Assembly (NCBI RefSeq): GCF_033723955.1
Contig: NZ_CP137555.1
Location: 186,001-250,000 of the forward strand
From: Microbulbifer pacificus
GTDB taxonomy: Bacteria > Pseudomonadota > Gammaproteobacteria > Pseudomonadales > Cellvibrionaceae
Length of the DNA: 64,000 nt
Reading direction: 5' to 3'
The position numbers and the translations under genes are program-made. This document shows, in pieces, positions 34,746-44,773 of the stretch; the first letter of the stretch is position 1; each line of letters starts with the position of its first letter. The notes under the pieces are model-generated. The model had not been told where the DNA came from. It saw only the letters and a program-made list of their open reading frames with translations, and did no database searches.

Positions 34746-36167
34746 TTATTCCGTATCGAGTTCGCTGATCAATTCTTCGTCGAGTTGATCGTCTTCCGTG
34801 GATGCGTGCTCCAGTGCCGGCAGCTTGTGCGCGTCCTCCGCTTTTTCCCGCAGGTCGGCAGCGATCTGCTTGCGAGTTTTCGCCCCCAGCTTGCGCAGGC
34901 TGTCGATACGTTTCACCGCATTGCCGCGACCGGTGGCCAGGCGCTTGTAGGTTTCCTGATAGGCCTCGTCCGCCTGACGAATGCGGCTGCCGAGAATATC
35001 CAGGGATTCCAGCACCAGGGCAAACTGGTCGTGCAGTTTGCCCGCTTCAGCGGCAATTTTCTCCGCATTCTTGTTCTGTTTTTCGTAGCGCCAGATATTT
35101 TCCACCGTGCGCAGGGTTGCCATCAGACTCGTGGGACTTACCAGTACGATCTGCTTTTCATAGGCAAAGCGGAACAGCTCCGGGTCCGCCTGCATCGCCA
35201 GCATGTACGCCGCTTCGATGGGTACGAAAATGAATACGAAATCCAGGGTGCGCACGCCTTCCAGCTGCTCGTAGGCCTTTTTATTCAGGCCAGTGATGTG
35301 TGCGCGCAGGGAGTTCACGTGCTGCTTCAGCGCCTGGGTGCGCTCCTCGTCGGTTTCCGCCGAGGTATAGCGCTCGTAGTCCACCAGCGAGACCTTGGAA
35401 TCGATAATGAGGTCCTTGCCTTCCGGCAGGCGCACGATCACGTCCGGCTGGCGGCGGCGCCCCTCCTCGTTGCTGTCTTTGAGGGTAACCTGGGTTTCGT
35501 ACTCGCGGCCCTTCTGCAGGCCGGACTCCTCCAGCAACCGCTCCAGCACTACCTCACCCCAGTTGCCCTGGATCTTGCGGTCGCCCTTGAGCGCTGAGGT
35601 GAGGTTCAGGGCCTCGTCGCTGATACGCTGGGTCTGCTCCCTGAGCGCCTTGATCTGGCCAAGCAGGCTGTTGCGCTCCGCGTTCTCGCGGTCGTAGACG
35701 TGCTCCACCCGCTTGCGGAAGTCACCCAGCTGACGCTCCAACGGGTCGAGGCTCTTGCGAAGGCTGTCTTCACTGCGACGCACAAAGGCCTGCTGCTTCT
35801 CTTCAAAAATACGGTTGGCAAGGTTTTCGAACTGCTGGGTCATGGAAACGCGGGTCTGCTCCAGCTGCTGCTTCTGCTCCGCCAGCGCCGCCTCACCTTT
35901 CTCCACCAGCACCTGGAATCGGGCCACCTGCTGGGACTTGCTGGACAGTTCCGCCCGCAGTTGCTGGATCTCTACATCCATCCGGGTCTCGCGCTCAAGA
36001 GCGGTCGTCAGTTGCGCGGCGCTGATCTGGCGCTCCGCCTCCAGTGACTGCACCTGGCGAGCCAGACGCGCCCTGCCCGCCCACGCCGCCAGCACCATGA
36101 CAATCAGCACTGCCACGGCGGCCAGAATGGCCTGTTCCAGGGATACTTGGACGGGAAACCAGGTCAT
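34746..36167 (-). CDS. rmuC: DNA recombination protein RmuC
   Basis: 473 residues: an N-terminal membrane helix (LEQAILAAVAVLIVMVLAAWAG), a long coiled coil (about residues 35-170), and the RmuC domain with GNWGEVVLERLLEESGL, VIVRLPEGKDLIIDSKVSLVDYE and LVSPTSLMATLRTVENIWR. The D and K in DSKV suggest a restriction-endonuclease-like nuclease core. RmuC limits inverted-repeat recombination in E. coli. Confidence 0.93.
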   Translation of the reverse strand: MTWFPVQVSLEQAILAAVAVLIVMVLAAWAGRARLARQVQSLEAERQISAAQLTTALERETRMDVEIQQLRAELSSKSQQVARFQVLVEKGEAALAEQKQQLEQTRVSMTQQFENLANRIFEEKQQAFVRRSEDSLRKSLDPLERQLGDFRKRVEHVYDRENAERNSLLGQIKALREQTQRISDEALNLTSALKGDRKIQGNWGEVVLERLLEESGLQKGREYETQVTLKDSNEEGRRRQPDVIVRLPEGKDLIIDSKVSLVDYERYTSAETDEERTQALKQHVNSLRAHITGLNKKAYEQLEGVRTLDFVFIFVPIEAAYMLAMQADPELFRFAYEKQIVLVSPTSLMATLRTVENIWRYEKQNKNAEKIAAEAGKLHDQFALVLESLDILGSRIRQADEAYQETYKRLATGRGNAVKRIDSLRKLGAKTRKQIAADLREKAEDAHKLPALEHASTEDDQLDEELISELDTE

Positions 36168-36251
36168 AAAAATTCACTTAAACTTATTACAAAACGCAGG
36201 CTGAGTTATCCTTGCGCCCGCACTCATCCGTTACGGGAGACAGGTTTTCAT

Positions 36252-37088
36252 ATGCCAACAGGAAGCGGCCATTCTACCAAGGCCCCCAGTGCATTGATAT
36301 TCGATTCCGGCGTCGGAGCCATCAGTATTGCCCGCGAGGTGCGCCGGCAGATCCCGGGGCTCACCTTGCACTTCGGCATCGACAACGGCTTCTATCCTTA
36401 CGGTACCAAGTCCGAAGACGTGCTGCGCCCGCGCATTGTGGATATAGCCTCCAGCATGATGGCCGCCTGCGGTGCCGATATTCTCGTGGTCGGTTGCAAT
36501 ACCGCCAGTACCCTGGCCCTGCCCCAGCTGCGGGAAGTGCTGCCCCAGCCGGTGGTCGGCGTGGTGCCTGCGATCAAACCCGCCGCGGCTGCCAGTGCCA
36601 CCGGCACCATTGCCCTGATCGCTACCGAGGGCACGGTCAACCGCCGCTACACCCGTGAGCTGATCGAACAATTTGCCCACGGCATCCAGGTAATCAACGT
36701 GCCGGCTCCAGAACTGGTGAGCCTCGCGGAAGCAAAGTTGCGCGGGGAAACCGTCACCAGCGCAGACCTGGTGCCGGTAATCGAGCGGATTTTTTCTGTG
36801 CCCAACGGCAACTTGGTGGATACCGCGGTCCTCGCCTGCACCCATTTCCCACTGCTGAAAGAAGAGCTGGCGAAGGCCGCGCCGCGCCCGGTGAACTGGC
36901 TCGACTCCGGCGACGCCATCGCCCGACGCGTGCGCTGGTTGCTCGATGAGTTGAAACTGGAGCTGCCGAAAGCCCCGGGCACCAGCCTGCTGCTCACCAG
37001 CAGCGACGATAACCGCGAGCAGATCGAGCGCGCCTTCGCCGAGTTTTCCCCCAGCTACCTCGGCGCCAGCATCCCAATCAAAGCCTGA
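36252..37088 (+). CDS. murI: Glutamate racemase
   Basis: Makes D-glutamate for peptidoglycan. Two catalytic cysteines are visible, in VVGCNTASTLALP and LACTHFPLLKEEL. The N-terminal FDSGVGAISIAREV holds the catalytic aspartate. From ATG 36252 the protein has 278 residues. Divergent from rmuC; its leader overlaps the rmuC 5' end. Confidence 0.93.
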   Translation: MPTGSGHSTKAPSALIFDSGVGAISIAREVRRQIPGLTLHFGIDNGFYPYGTKSEDVLRPRIVDIASSMMAACGADILVVGCNTASTLALPQLREVLPQPVVGVVPAIKPAAAASATGTIALIATEGTVNRRYTRELIEQFAHGIQVINVPAPELVSLAEAKLRGETVTSADLVPVIERIFSVPNGNLVDTAVLACTHFPLLKEELAKAAPRPVNWLDSGDAIARRVRWLLDELKLELPKAPGTSLLLTSSDDNREQIERAFAEFSPSYLGASIPIKA

Positions 37089-37184
37089 GCCGGTTAGACT
37101 GTATCCCGCTTTGCCGCGCCGCCCGCAGACCCGGGCCGCACGGCCACCTCACGGATAAATACAACTAGAGTTCCTACAGAACCC

Positions 37185-39884
37185 ATGCTGCAACCCGCAT
37201 TTCCGTTCAAGCAGATCCTCGACCAGCTCCCCGAGGGCGGCCTGCTGTTGACCCCCACCAACCGCCTGCGCAACCGCTGCCAGCAGGCGTACGGCACCTG
37301 GCAACAGGCCAGTAAAAACTGGGCACCGCCCGCGGTGGAATCCCTGCAGGGATGGCTCGACAAACTCTGGTTCCAGTTGCAGCAACAACAGTGGCAACCG
37401 GCCATGCGACGGATTCTTAACCGGGAACAGCGCCAGCTGCTGTGGCAGCGCTGTGTGGAAGAGAGCCTGGACAAGGGACTGATCAACACCCAGCAGCTCG
37501 CCGCCAACTGCGATACCGCGCTGTCACAGCTGATCCAGTGGCGCTTGCTGGAAAACCTGGACGAGGCTGAAAGTGCCCTCGCCCACCACTGGGAAAAAAC
37601 CGGCCTGCAGCCGTCGGACTATCCGCTGTTCGCAATCCTGCCGAAATTCCACCAGCAACTGCGCGCACACAACGCCATCACCCAGGACCAGCGCGACCTG
37701 CTGATCGCGCGCGCGTTTGCCGAGGGCGTGCTGCCGAAAATGCCGCAATTGTCCCTCGCCGGCTTCGTACAGAATTCACCGCTGATCGAACATATTTTCG
37801 CCTGCGCTGCAGAGTCGATTGAATACTTCGCAGTACCGGACAAAGCGCACAGCGCATTACAAATCGCCCGCTGCCACAACCTGGAAGACGAGCTCACCCA
37901 GGCCGCGCGCTGGGCCGCGGAAAAGCTGCAGCAGAATCCCGACACCAGTATCGGCATCGTGGTGAACAACCTCGGCCAGTGCCGCCCGCAGGTGGAGCAG
38001 ATATTCGCCCGTGTGCTGGAACCGCAGTGGCTCGATCCCGCACAGGCCGCCTACACATTGCCGTTCAACTTCTCCGCCGGTACGCCGCTGGCGAAAACTG
38101 CTGTAGGTTCCGCCACCCTGCAATTGCTGGAGATGCTGCGGGACAAGTTCGATTACAGCCAGCTGCGCAACGTGCTGTTCTCGCCGTTCTGGGGCGACAG
38201 CAGTGCGCAGGAGCAACACCTGCGCAGCGCCCTGTTCCGCCGCCTGCAAAAACTCGAACTACAGGAAATTCCCGGCAATATCGTGCGCAACTGGGCCGAA
38301 AAGCTCGCGCAGGAACTCGCACCGGAGAGCCCGCTGCCCGCGCAACTGAATCAACTGGGAGACTGGGCACGCCGCTGGCAGCGCGCGCCCGCGGAAAAAT
38401 GGGCGGAGCGTTTTTCCGAACTACTGAACAAACTCGACTGGCCCGGCCAGCGCAACCCGGACAGCCAGGAATACCAGCAGCTAATGCTGTGGGAACAGGC
38501 CCTGGAAAATTTTGCCGGTCTCAGCGAGTTCACCGGCGCGCAGCCGCTCAACAAGGCGCTGCAACAGCTGCGACAGATCGCCAGCCGCACCCCGTTCCAG
38601 GCGGAAACCCGCGATGGCCCGCTGCAGATCCTCGGTGTACTGGAAGCCGGCGGTATCGCCTTCGAGCATATCCGCCTGGTGGGCTTCGGCCAGCAACAGT
38701 GGCCCACGCCACCGTCGCCCAACCCCATGCTGCCGGTGCTGTGGCAGAAAGAATGGAAGATGCCGCGCGCCAGTGCCGAGCGCGAACTGGAACTGGCCCG
38801 CCAGCTCACCCGCGACCTGCTGAATGCCAGTGACGATATCGTGGTCAGCTATACCTGCGAGGAAGACGGTGTGGGCCAGCTGCTGAGTGCGCTGTTTGTC
38901 AGCGACTTAGACGCGCAAACAAAGGACGGCGACGCGCTCTCCAACCTATACCAGACCCTCACCGACGCCCCAGAACTGGAGCGTATCAGCGACGCAATCG
39001 TGCCACCACTCAGCCCCGAGGACTGCGCCAAGGTGCGCGGCGGTGCCGGTGTGCTCAAGGCCCAGGCCCTGTGCCCGCAGAACGCCCAGCTGCGCTATCG
39101 ACTGGGTGCCGAGACCTTTGCCGAGCCCGCCCTCGGCCTCAGCGCCGCCGAGCGCGGCAACCTGATCCACGAAATGCTCGCCGCCTTCTGGCAGCAGTGC
39201 ACAAGCTCAGACCAGCTCGCCGCAATGGCAACCGAGCATCTCGACCTGCAAATCCGCTCCGCAATCGACACCGCCATCGCCAAGCTCAAGCGCAAACACC
39301 CGGAACTGCCGGAAGCCTTCTGGCAGCTGGAACAGATCCGCCTGCGCGACATATTCGAACAGTGGCTGCCACTGGAACAGGATCGCCCCGCGTTTACCGT
39401 CTCCCAGGTGGAATCCGAGCTCACGGTCACTCTGCAGGGCCTCACCTTCACCCTGCGCCTCGACCGCATGGATACCCTGGCGGAGGGCGAGGAACTGGTG
39501 ATTGACTACAAAACCGGGCAGACCTCGGTGGCCGACTGGCTGCAGCAGCGCGTGCGCGAACCACAATTGCCGCTCTACGCCCTGTTCCTGCCCCAGACCA
39601 AAGCCATCGCCTTCGGCGCGGTCAAAAATGGCGACTGCAAATACCAGGGCTGCGGTGAACTGAGCCAGCCGATCAACGGCATCAAAACAGTGGCTGACAG
39701 CCAGAAGGACAAAGAGCCTGAAATCATCCAGTGGGACCAGCTGAAGCAACACTGGCAACAGGCACTGGAAGGACTCGCGGAAGAATACAAAACCGGCCAC
39801 GCCGCCTTAGCGTTCGATCGCCCGGCGGACAATGAAAACCAGAAAGCGCTCTGGCCCCTGAACCGCTGGCCGGAGAGGCAGTAA
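37185..39884 (+). CDS. AddB-like PD-(D/E)XK nuclease, probable DNA repair protein
   Basis: 899 residues. An inactivated helicase-like N-terminal region (LLLTPTNRLRNR in place of a P-loop) leads to a C-terminal nuclease of the PD-(D/E)XK/CRISPR-Cas4-like class. Nuclease motifs are RGNLIHEMLAAFW, LRLDRMDTL, VIDYKTGQTS and PQLPLYALFL (about residues 665-820). The four widely spaced cysteines of the Bacillus AddB iron-sulfur site are not evident. It lies 4 bp before the AddA-like gene, so the two probably form a double-strand-break end-processing complex. Confidence 0.85.
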   Translation: MLQPAFPFKQILDQLPEGGLLLTPTNRLRNRCQQAYGTWQQASKNWAPPAVESLQGWLDKLWFQLQQQQWQPAMRRILNREQRQLLWQRCVEESLDKGLINTQQLAANCDTALSQLIQWRLLENLDEAESALAHHWEKTGLQPSDYPLFAILPKFHQQLRAHNAITQDQRDLLIARAFAEGVLPKMPQLSLAGFVQNSPLIEHIFACAAESIEYFAVPDKAHSALQIARCHNLEDELTQAARWAAEKLQQNPDTSIGIVVNNLGQCRPQVEQIFARVLEPQWLDPAQAAYTLPFNFSAGTPLAKTAVGSATLQLLEMLRDKFDYSQLRNVLFSPFWGDSSAQEQHLRSALFRRLQKLELQEIPGNIVRNWAEKLAQELAPESPLPAQLNQLGDWARRWQRAPAEKWAERFSELLNKLDWPGQRNPDSQEYQQLMLWEQALENFAGLSEFTGAQPLNKALQQLRQIASRTPFQAETRDGPLQILGVLEAGGIAFEHIRLVGFGQQQWPTPPSPNPMLPVLWQKEWKMPRASAERELELARQLTRDLLNASDDIVVSYTCEEDGVGQLLSALFVSDLDAQTKDGDALSNLYQTLTDAPELERISDAIVPPLSPEDCAKVRGGAGVLKAQALCPQNAQLRYRLGAETFAEPALGLSAAERGNLIHEMLAAFWQQCTSSDQLAAMATEHLDLQIRSAIDTAIAKLKRKHPELPEAFWQLEQIRLRDIFEQWLPLEQDRPAFTVSQVESELTVTLQGLTFTLRLDRMDTLAEGEELVIDYKTGQTSVADWLQQRVREPQLPLYALFLPQTKAIAFGAVKNGDCKYQGCGELSQPINGIKTVADSQKDKEPEIIQWDQLKQHWQQALEGLAEEYKTGHAALAFDRPADNENQKALWPLNRWPERQ

Positions 39885-39888
39885 CACC

Positions 39889-42800
39889 ATGACCACGCAT
39901 ATCCCCGTAGACGCCAGCGAACGCGAACAGGCGCTGGATATCCAACAGAGCTTCGCGGTTTCCGCCCCCGCCGGTTCCGGTAAAACCGGCCTGCTCACCC
40001 AGCGCCTGCTGAAGCTGCTGGCGGCGTGCCAGCAGCCGGAAGAAGTGCTCGCGATTACCTTCACCCGCAAGGCCGCCGGTGAAATGCGCGAGCGCCTGCT
40101 GCACGCGCTGCTCGATGCCCGCGACAATCCCGAGCCGGAAAACCCCCACGCAAAAATTACCTGGCAGCTGGCCAGCAACCTGCTCGCCCACGACGAAAAG
40201 CACCAGTGGCACCTGCTGCAGAGCCCGCAGCGTTTGCGCATCCAGACCATCGACGGCCTGTGCCGCAATATCGCCAGCCAGTTGCCCATCGACAGCGGCC
40301 TCGGCGCGCCCGGTGAACCGCTGGAGCAGCCCGCCATCGCCTACCAGATGGCGATCGCCAACCTGCTGAAGAAACTGGAAAAGGAACAACCGGACCAGGA
40401 CCTGAGCCTCCTGCTACTGCACCTGGACAACAACCTGCCGGAAGTCACGGACCTGCTGCAGACCCTGCTGGAAAAACGCGAGCAGTGGCTGGAGCCGCTG
40501 CTGTCGGTACACCGCGAGGAAGCGGAAGACTATTTCACCTTCGTGATCCGCGAGCTGATCGAGCAACAGCTCGGCGAATTCAAAAAAGCGCTCGGCACCT
40601 TTGCCGGTGAACTGCTGGACCTGGCGGACTACGCTGGCACCAACCTGCAGCAAGAAAACCCCGGCCACCTCATCAGCAGCCTCGCCGGTATCGAAGCACT
40701 GCCATCCTGCAGCGACCAGGGCCTGCCCCAGTGGCTGGCGCTGGCGGACCTGCTGGTGACGGGCACCGGCACCTGGCGCAAGTCCGTTACCAAAACCACC
40801 GGCTTCCCCGCCGCGGATAAAAAATCCCCGGACCCGGAGCGCGCCAAGGCACAGAAGGAGCGCATCACCGCACTGCTGGAAGCGCTGGCAGACAACGACG
40901 AACTGCTGAACATCATTGCAGAAGTGCGCACCCTGCCCGCGGGCATTGACGAGAACCAGTGGCGGATTCTGCGGGCGATGGCGCGCGTGCTGCCGCTGCT
41001 GGTGGCGGAACTGAAACTGGTGTTCCAGCAGCTGGGCAGCACCGACTTTACCGAAGTGGCCCAGGCCGCACTGGTGGCACTGGGAGACAGCGACTCCCCC
41101 ACGGATGTAGCACTGAAACTGGACGTGCAGATCCGCCACATTCTCGTCGACGAATTCCAGGATACCTCGCAGCTGCAGCTGGAACTGCTGCAGAAACTCA
41201 CCGCCGGCTGGGAGCCTGAAGACGGCCGCAGCCTGTTTATCGTCGGCGACGGCATGCAGTCCTGTTACGGATTCCGCAACGCCAACGTGGGTATTTTCCT
41301 CGACGCCCGCGACGAGGGCATTGGCGAACTGCCGCTCACGCCACTCAACCTGCAGGTGAACTTCCGCTCCAGCAATGCGGTGGTGGATTGGGTCAACCGC
41401 ACCTTCGTCAAAGCCTTCCCGCCCCGCGACAACATCAGCCGCGGCGCCGTGCGCTATCTGGATTCCGTCGCGTTCAAACCGCAACAATGGGAAGGCGCAC
41501 CGGTGTCGTTTTACGGCTGCGTGGACGACGAGGAGCGCTTGAATGAAGCCGAGCAGTGCGTGGAGATTATCCAGCAACTGCAGGCGAAGGCGCCGGAAGA
41601 CAACATCGCGATCCTGGTGCGCAACAAGAAGCACCTGCAGCAGGTACTGCCCGCCCTCACCCGCGCCGGCATCGCCTACCAGGCCCAGGACCTGGCGCCG
41701 CTCGCCAGCAAAATGGTGGTGCTGGATCTGCTCAGCCTCACCCGCGCACTGCAGGACCCGAGCGACCGTATCAGCTGGCTCGCGGCACTGCGCGCGCCCT
41801 GGTGCGGGCTGACGCTGCCGGACCTCTATGCGGTGGCCAACCACAATCCCGGCGAACACGGCCCGCGCGATCCACGTGTGCCGCCGATCCTGAATACCCT
41901 CGAAGCGCTGGATGACATCGCCGGCCTCAGCGACGACGGTCGTAGCCGACTGCAAAGTACCGCCGCGCTGATCCTGCAGAGCTGGCAACAGCGCGGCCGC
42001 AAACCGCTGCGGGTATGGGTCGAAGGCCTGTGGCTTGCGCTCGGCGGCCCCGCCACCGTGGCGGACAAACGGGAACTCAGCAACGCCGCGGACTTTTTCC
42101 AGCTGCTGGAAAAATACGACGGCGGCGGCAGCATCACCGACTGGCCGGCGTTCGAGCTGGCGCTGCAGCAGCTGTTCGCCCGCCCAGCCCAGGAAGCGCG
42201 CGTACAGGTGATGACCATCCACAAATCCAAGGGCCTGGAATTCGAGCATGTGCTGATCCCCGGGCTGGATAAATCCGGCGGCGCCGGCGGCAGCGACCAG
42301 CTGCTGCGCTGGTGCACCTGGCTCAACAGCGATGTGGAAACCCGCTTCCTGCTCGCGCCGAAAAGCCCGCGCAGCGGCAAGGACCCGCTCTACGCCTACG
42401 TGAAACACGACAACAGCGAACGCGAGCGCCTCGAAGGCACGCGCCTGCTGTATGTGGGCTGCACCCGCGCCATCCACAGCCTGCACCTGCTGGCCTGCGT
42501 GAAGTCATCGGACAAAAAGAACGAGGACCACAAGGCCCCGGCCAGCGCCTCGCTGCTCGCGAGCATCTGGCCGGCGCTCTCAACCGATGCGGATTGGTGC
42601 CACTGGCTCAGCGCCGAAGAAACCCTGCGCAAGTCCGAATACACCGACCAGAGCTATCTGTTGCGCACCCCGGAAGCCTGGCAGGCTCCAGCGCTGCCGC
42701 GCGAGGACTATCTCGCCCGCTATCGCATGGGAGATTTCGAGCGCAAGGCGGAAGAGGAAATCAACCTGCCGGAATTGGGCCTGGTTACCCAGCGCTGGTT

Positions 42801-43326
42801 CCGCCACGCCGGTACCGTCGCCCACGAAACGCTAGCCACCCTCACCGAAAACCCCGAGCGCCTGACCACCACGCCCGAGCAGCTGATCGAAGAACTGCGC
42901 CCGCTGTGGCAACTGCGCCTCGCCCAGTCCGGCCTCAACGGCAGCAGCCTAGAAAAGGCACAGGAAAAGGTGGAACAGGCAGTGCTGCGCACCCTGCACT
43001 GCCAAACCGGCCGCTGGCTGCTGGACGCCAGCCATCGAGATTCCGCCGCGGAACTGGAACTGCACAGCGGCGGGCGCGAACTGCGGCGCAACATCGTCGA
43101 CCGCACGTTTATCGATAGCGACGGCAGCCGCTGGATCATCGACTACAAAACCGCGGAACCTGCTAGTGGTGAAACCGCGGAAGTGTTTATCGACAGCCAG
43201 CTGGAGAAATACCGCAAGCAGCTCGACGGCTACCGCCGCCTGTTCTACCAGCGCGGCGAACGCAACGTGCGCTGCGCGCTGTATTTCCCCCTGCTCCAGC
43301 AGCTCGCCGAACTGCCGGCGGAGTAA
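39889..43326 (+). CDS. AddA-like UvrD helicase/exonuclease
   Basis: 1145 residues. SF1 helicase motifs are the P-loop SAPAGSGKTGLLTQRLL, EVLAITFTRKAAGEM, the DE box LVDEFQDTSQLQLELL, GDGMQSCYGFRNA, QVNFRSS and TIHKSKGLEFEHV. A C-terminal nuclease domain has HAGTVAHETL, RNIVDRTF and WIIDYKTAEP. This is the RecB/AddA architecture. The immediately upstream AddB-like partner and absence of a RecC/RecD neighbour favour the AddAB arrangement. Confidence 0.9.
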   Translation: MTTHIPVDASEREQALDIQQSFAVSAPAGSGKTGLLTQRLLKLLAACQQPEEVLAITFTRKAAGEMRERLLHALLDARDNPEPENPHAKITWQLASNLLAHDEKHQWHLLQSPQRLRIQTIDGLCRNIASQLPIDSGLGAPGEPLEQPAIAYQMAIANLLKKLEKEQPDQDLSLLLLHLDNNLPEVTDLLQTLLEKREQWLEPLLSVHREEAEDYFTFVIRELIEQQLGEFKKALGTFAGELLDLADYAGTNLQQENPGHLISSLAGIEALPSCSDQGLPQWLALADLLVTGTGTWRKSVTKTTGFPAADKKSPDPERAKAQKERITALLEALADNDELLNIIAEVRTLPAGIDENQWRILRAMARVLPLLVAELKLVFQQLGSTDFTEVAQAALVALGDSDSPTDVALKLDVQIRHILVDEFQDTSQLQLELLQKLTAGWEPEDGRSLFIVGDGMQSCYGFRNANVGIFLDARDEGIGELPLTPLNLQVNFRSSNAVVDWVNRTFVKAFPPRDNISRGAVRYLDSVAFKPQQWEGAPVSFYGCVDDEERLNEAEQCVEIIQQLQAKAPEDNIAILVRNKKHLQQVLPALTRAGIAYQAQDLAPLASKMVVLDLLSLTRALQDPSDRISWLAALRAPWCGLTLPDLYAVANHNPGEHGPRDPRVPPILNTLEALDDIAGLSDDGRSRLQSTAALILQSWQQRGRKPLRVWVEGLWLALGGPATVADKRELSNAADFFQLLEKYDGGGSITDWPAFELALQQLFARPAQEARVQVMTIHKSKGLEFEHVLIPGLDKSGGAGGSDQLLRWCTWLNSDVETRFLLAPKSPRSGKDPLYAYVKHDNSERERLEGTRLLYVGCTRAIHSLHLLACVKSSDKKNEDHKAPASASLLASIWPALSTDADWCHWLSAEETLRKSEYTDQSYLLRTPEAWQAPALPREDYLARYRMGDFERKAEEEINLPELGLVTQRWFRHAGTVAHETLATLTENPERLTTTPEQLIEELRPLWQLRLAQSGLNGSSLEKAQEKVEQAVLRTLHCQTGRWLLDASHRDSAAELELHSGGRELRRNIVDRTFIDSDGSRWIIDYKTAEPASGETAEVFIDSQLEKYRKQLDGYRRLFYQRGERNVRCALYFPLLQQLAELPAE

Positions 43327-43465
43327 CAAACCCGTCGCAATCCGGGATGGGGCGCCGCGTGCGCCTCATCCTATAGATCACCCCGCAGTCCTATCACCAA
43401 GCAAAAGTATCCGCCCATCCCACAAAAACGCCGGACACCCGTCACGCCAACAGTCGCCGAAAGTG

Positions 43466-43491
43466 ACAGTTAAAACTGTTTCAAATGAAAC
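43466..43491 (+). promoter_or_regulatory. Two overlapping palindromes upstream of the DAHP synthase gene
   Basis: ACAGTT-AA-AACTGT (43466-43479) overlaps GTTTCA-AA-TGAAAC (43478-43491). They lie about 100 bp before the start codon. They could be an operator for aromatic amino acid control, but neither matches the TyrR or TrpR consensus well. Function inferred only from symmetry and position. Confidence 0.4.
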
Positions 43492-43590
43492 CCTAGCCCC
43501 GCCACCGGTGTCTGGTTAGGATGACAGCCCGCGGTGCGCATGCCGCGGCAAGGAAGACGATCAAATTCAGCAAGTAGTGACAGAAATACC

Positions 43591-44664
43591 ATGACCACGC
43601 AGCAGTTCGACGACTTAAATGTCCTCTCCCAAGAAGTCCTCATCACCCCGCAGGCACTGAAAGCGGAACTGCCCGTCAGCGATGCCGCCGAAACCACGGT
43701 AGCCGCCGGCCGCGCCGCAGTACGCAATATTCTCGACCGCAAAGACCACCGCTTGATGGTCGTTATCGGTCCCTGCTCCGTTCACGATGTCGACGCCGCC
43801 ATGGATTATGCTCACCGCCTGAAGGCGGTAGCAGACCAGGTTTCCGACACCCTGCTGATCGTCATGCGCGTGTATTTTGAAAAGCCCCGCACTACCGTGG
43901 GCTGGAAAGGCCTGATCAACGACCCGCACCTGGACGACTCGTTCAAGATCGAGGAAGGTCTGCACATCGGCCGCAAACTGCTGCTGGATATCTCCGAACT
44001 GGGCCTGCCAACCTCCACCGAGGCGCTGGACCCCATTTCTCCGCAGTACCTGCAGGACCTGATCTCCTGGTCCGCCATCGGTGCGCGCACCACCGAATCC
44101 CAGACCCACCGCGAAATGGCCAGCGGCCTCTCCTCCGCCGTGGGCTTTAAGAACGGCACCGACGGCAGCCTGGAAGTGGCCATCAACGCCCTCCAGTCTA
44201 CCGCCAACCCGCACCGCTTCCTCGGTATCAACAAGGAAGGCCAGGTGGCCATCATCCACACTGCCGGCAACAAGTACGGCCACGTGGTACTGCGCGGCGG
44301 CAACGACAAGCCGAACTACGACTCCGTCAGCGTTGCGGTGTGTGAAAAAGAACTGGAGAAAGCCGGCCTCGTCCCCAACATCATGGTTGACTGCAGCCAC
44401 GCCAACTCCAACAAAAACCACGAGCTGCAGCCGCTGGTCGTCGACAACGTCACCCACCAGATCCTGGATGGCAACAAGTCCATCATCGGCATTATGGTCG
44501 AGAGCAACATCAAGGCCGGCAACCAGAAGATCAATGCCGACCGCAGCAAGATGGAATACGGCGTGTCCGTAACCGATAAATGCATCGATTGGGAAACTAC
44601 CGAATCCCTGCTGCTGAACATGGCCGAGCAACTGCGCAGAACTTTGAAAACGCGCAACGGCTGA
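43591..44664 (+). CDS. aroF: 3-deoxy-7-phosphoheptulonate synthase (AroF-like, class I)
   Basis: First step of the shikimate pathway, condensing phosphoenolpyruvate with erythrose 4-phosphate. VVIGPCSVHD, MRVYFEKPRTTVGWKGLINDPH, GARTTESQTHREMASGLS and VDCSHANSNK are all conserved. LISWSAIGARTTESQTHREMAS is closer to E. coli AroF (tyrosine-sensitive) than to AroG, so AroF is my best guess for the isoform. It has 357 residues from ATG 43591; the frame is open 19 codons upstream. Confidence 0.93.
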   Translation: MTTQQFDDLNVLSQEVLITPQALKAELPVSDAAETTVAAGRAAVRNILDRKDHRLMVVIGPCSVHDVDAAMDYAHRLKAVADQVSDTLLIVMRVYFEKPRTTVGWKGLINDPHLDDSFKIEEGLHIGRKLLLDISELGLPTSTEALDPISPQYLQDLISWSAIGARTTESQTHREMASGLSSAVGFKNGTDGSLEVAINALQSTANPHRFLGINKEGQVAIIHTAGNKYGHVVLRGGNDKPNYDSVSVAVCEKELEKAGLVPNIMVDCSHANSNKNHELQPLVVDNVTHQILDGNKSIIGIMVESNIKAGNQKINADRSKMEYGVSVTDKCIDWETTESLLLNMAEQLRRTLKTRNG

Positions 44665-44689
44665 CACCAGCCCTGCCAGTCCCATTGAA

Positions 44690-44713
44690 AAAGCCGGCAT
44701 CGCCGGCTTTTTT
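44690..44713 (+). terminator. Rho-independent terminator after aroF
   Basis: The stem AAGCCGGC/GCCGGCTT (44691-44698 with 44702-44709, ATC loop) is followed by a T-run. Confidence 0.88.
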
Positions 44714-44773
44714 GTAGGTAAAATTCGCGCTTCAACTGCGGTTAAAGCAGACGAGCACAACGAGGTAATGCCC

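Noticed and set aside
40414..42486. A 690-codon open frame antisense to the AddA-like gene
   Set aside because: Same reason: it lies inside a gene with all helicase motifs intact, and the antisense product has no recognisable features.
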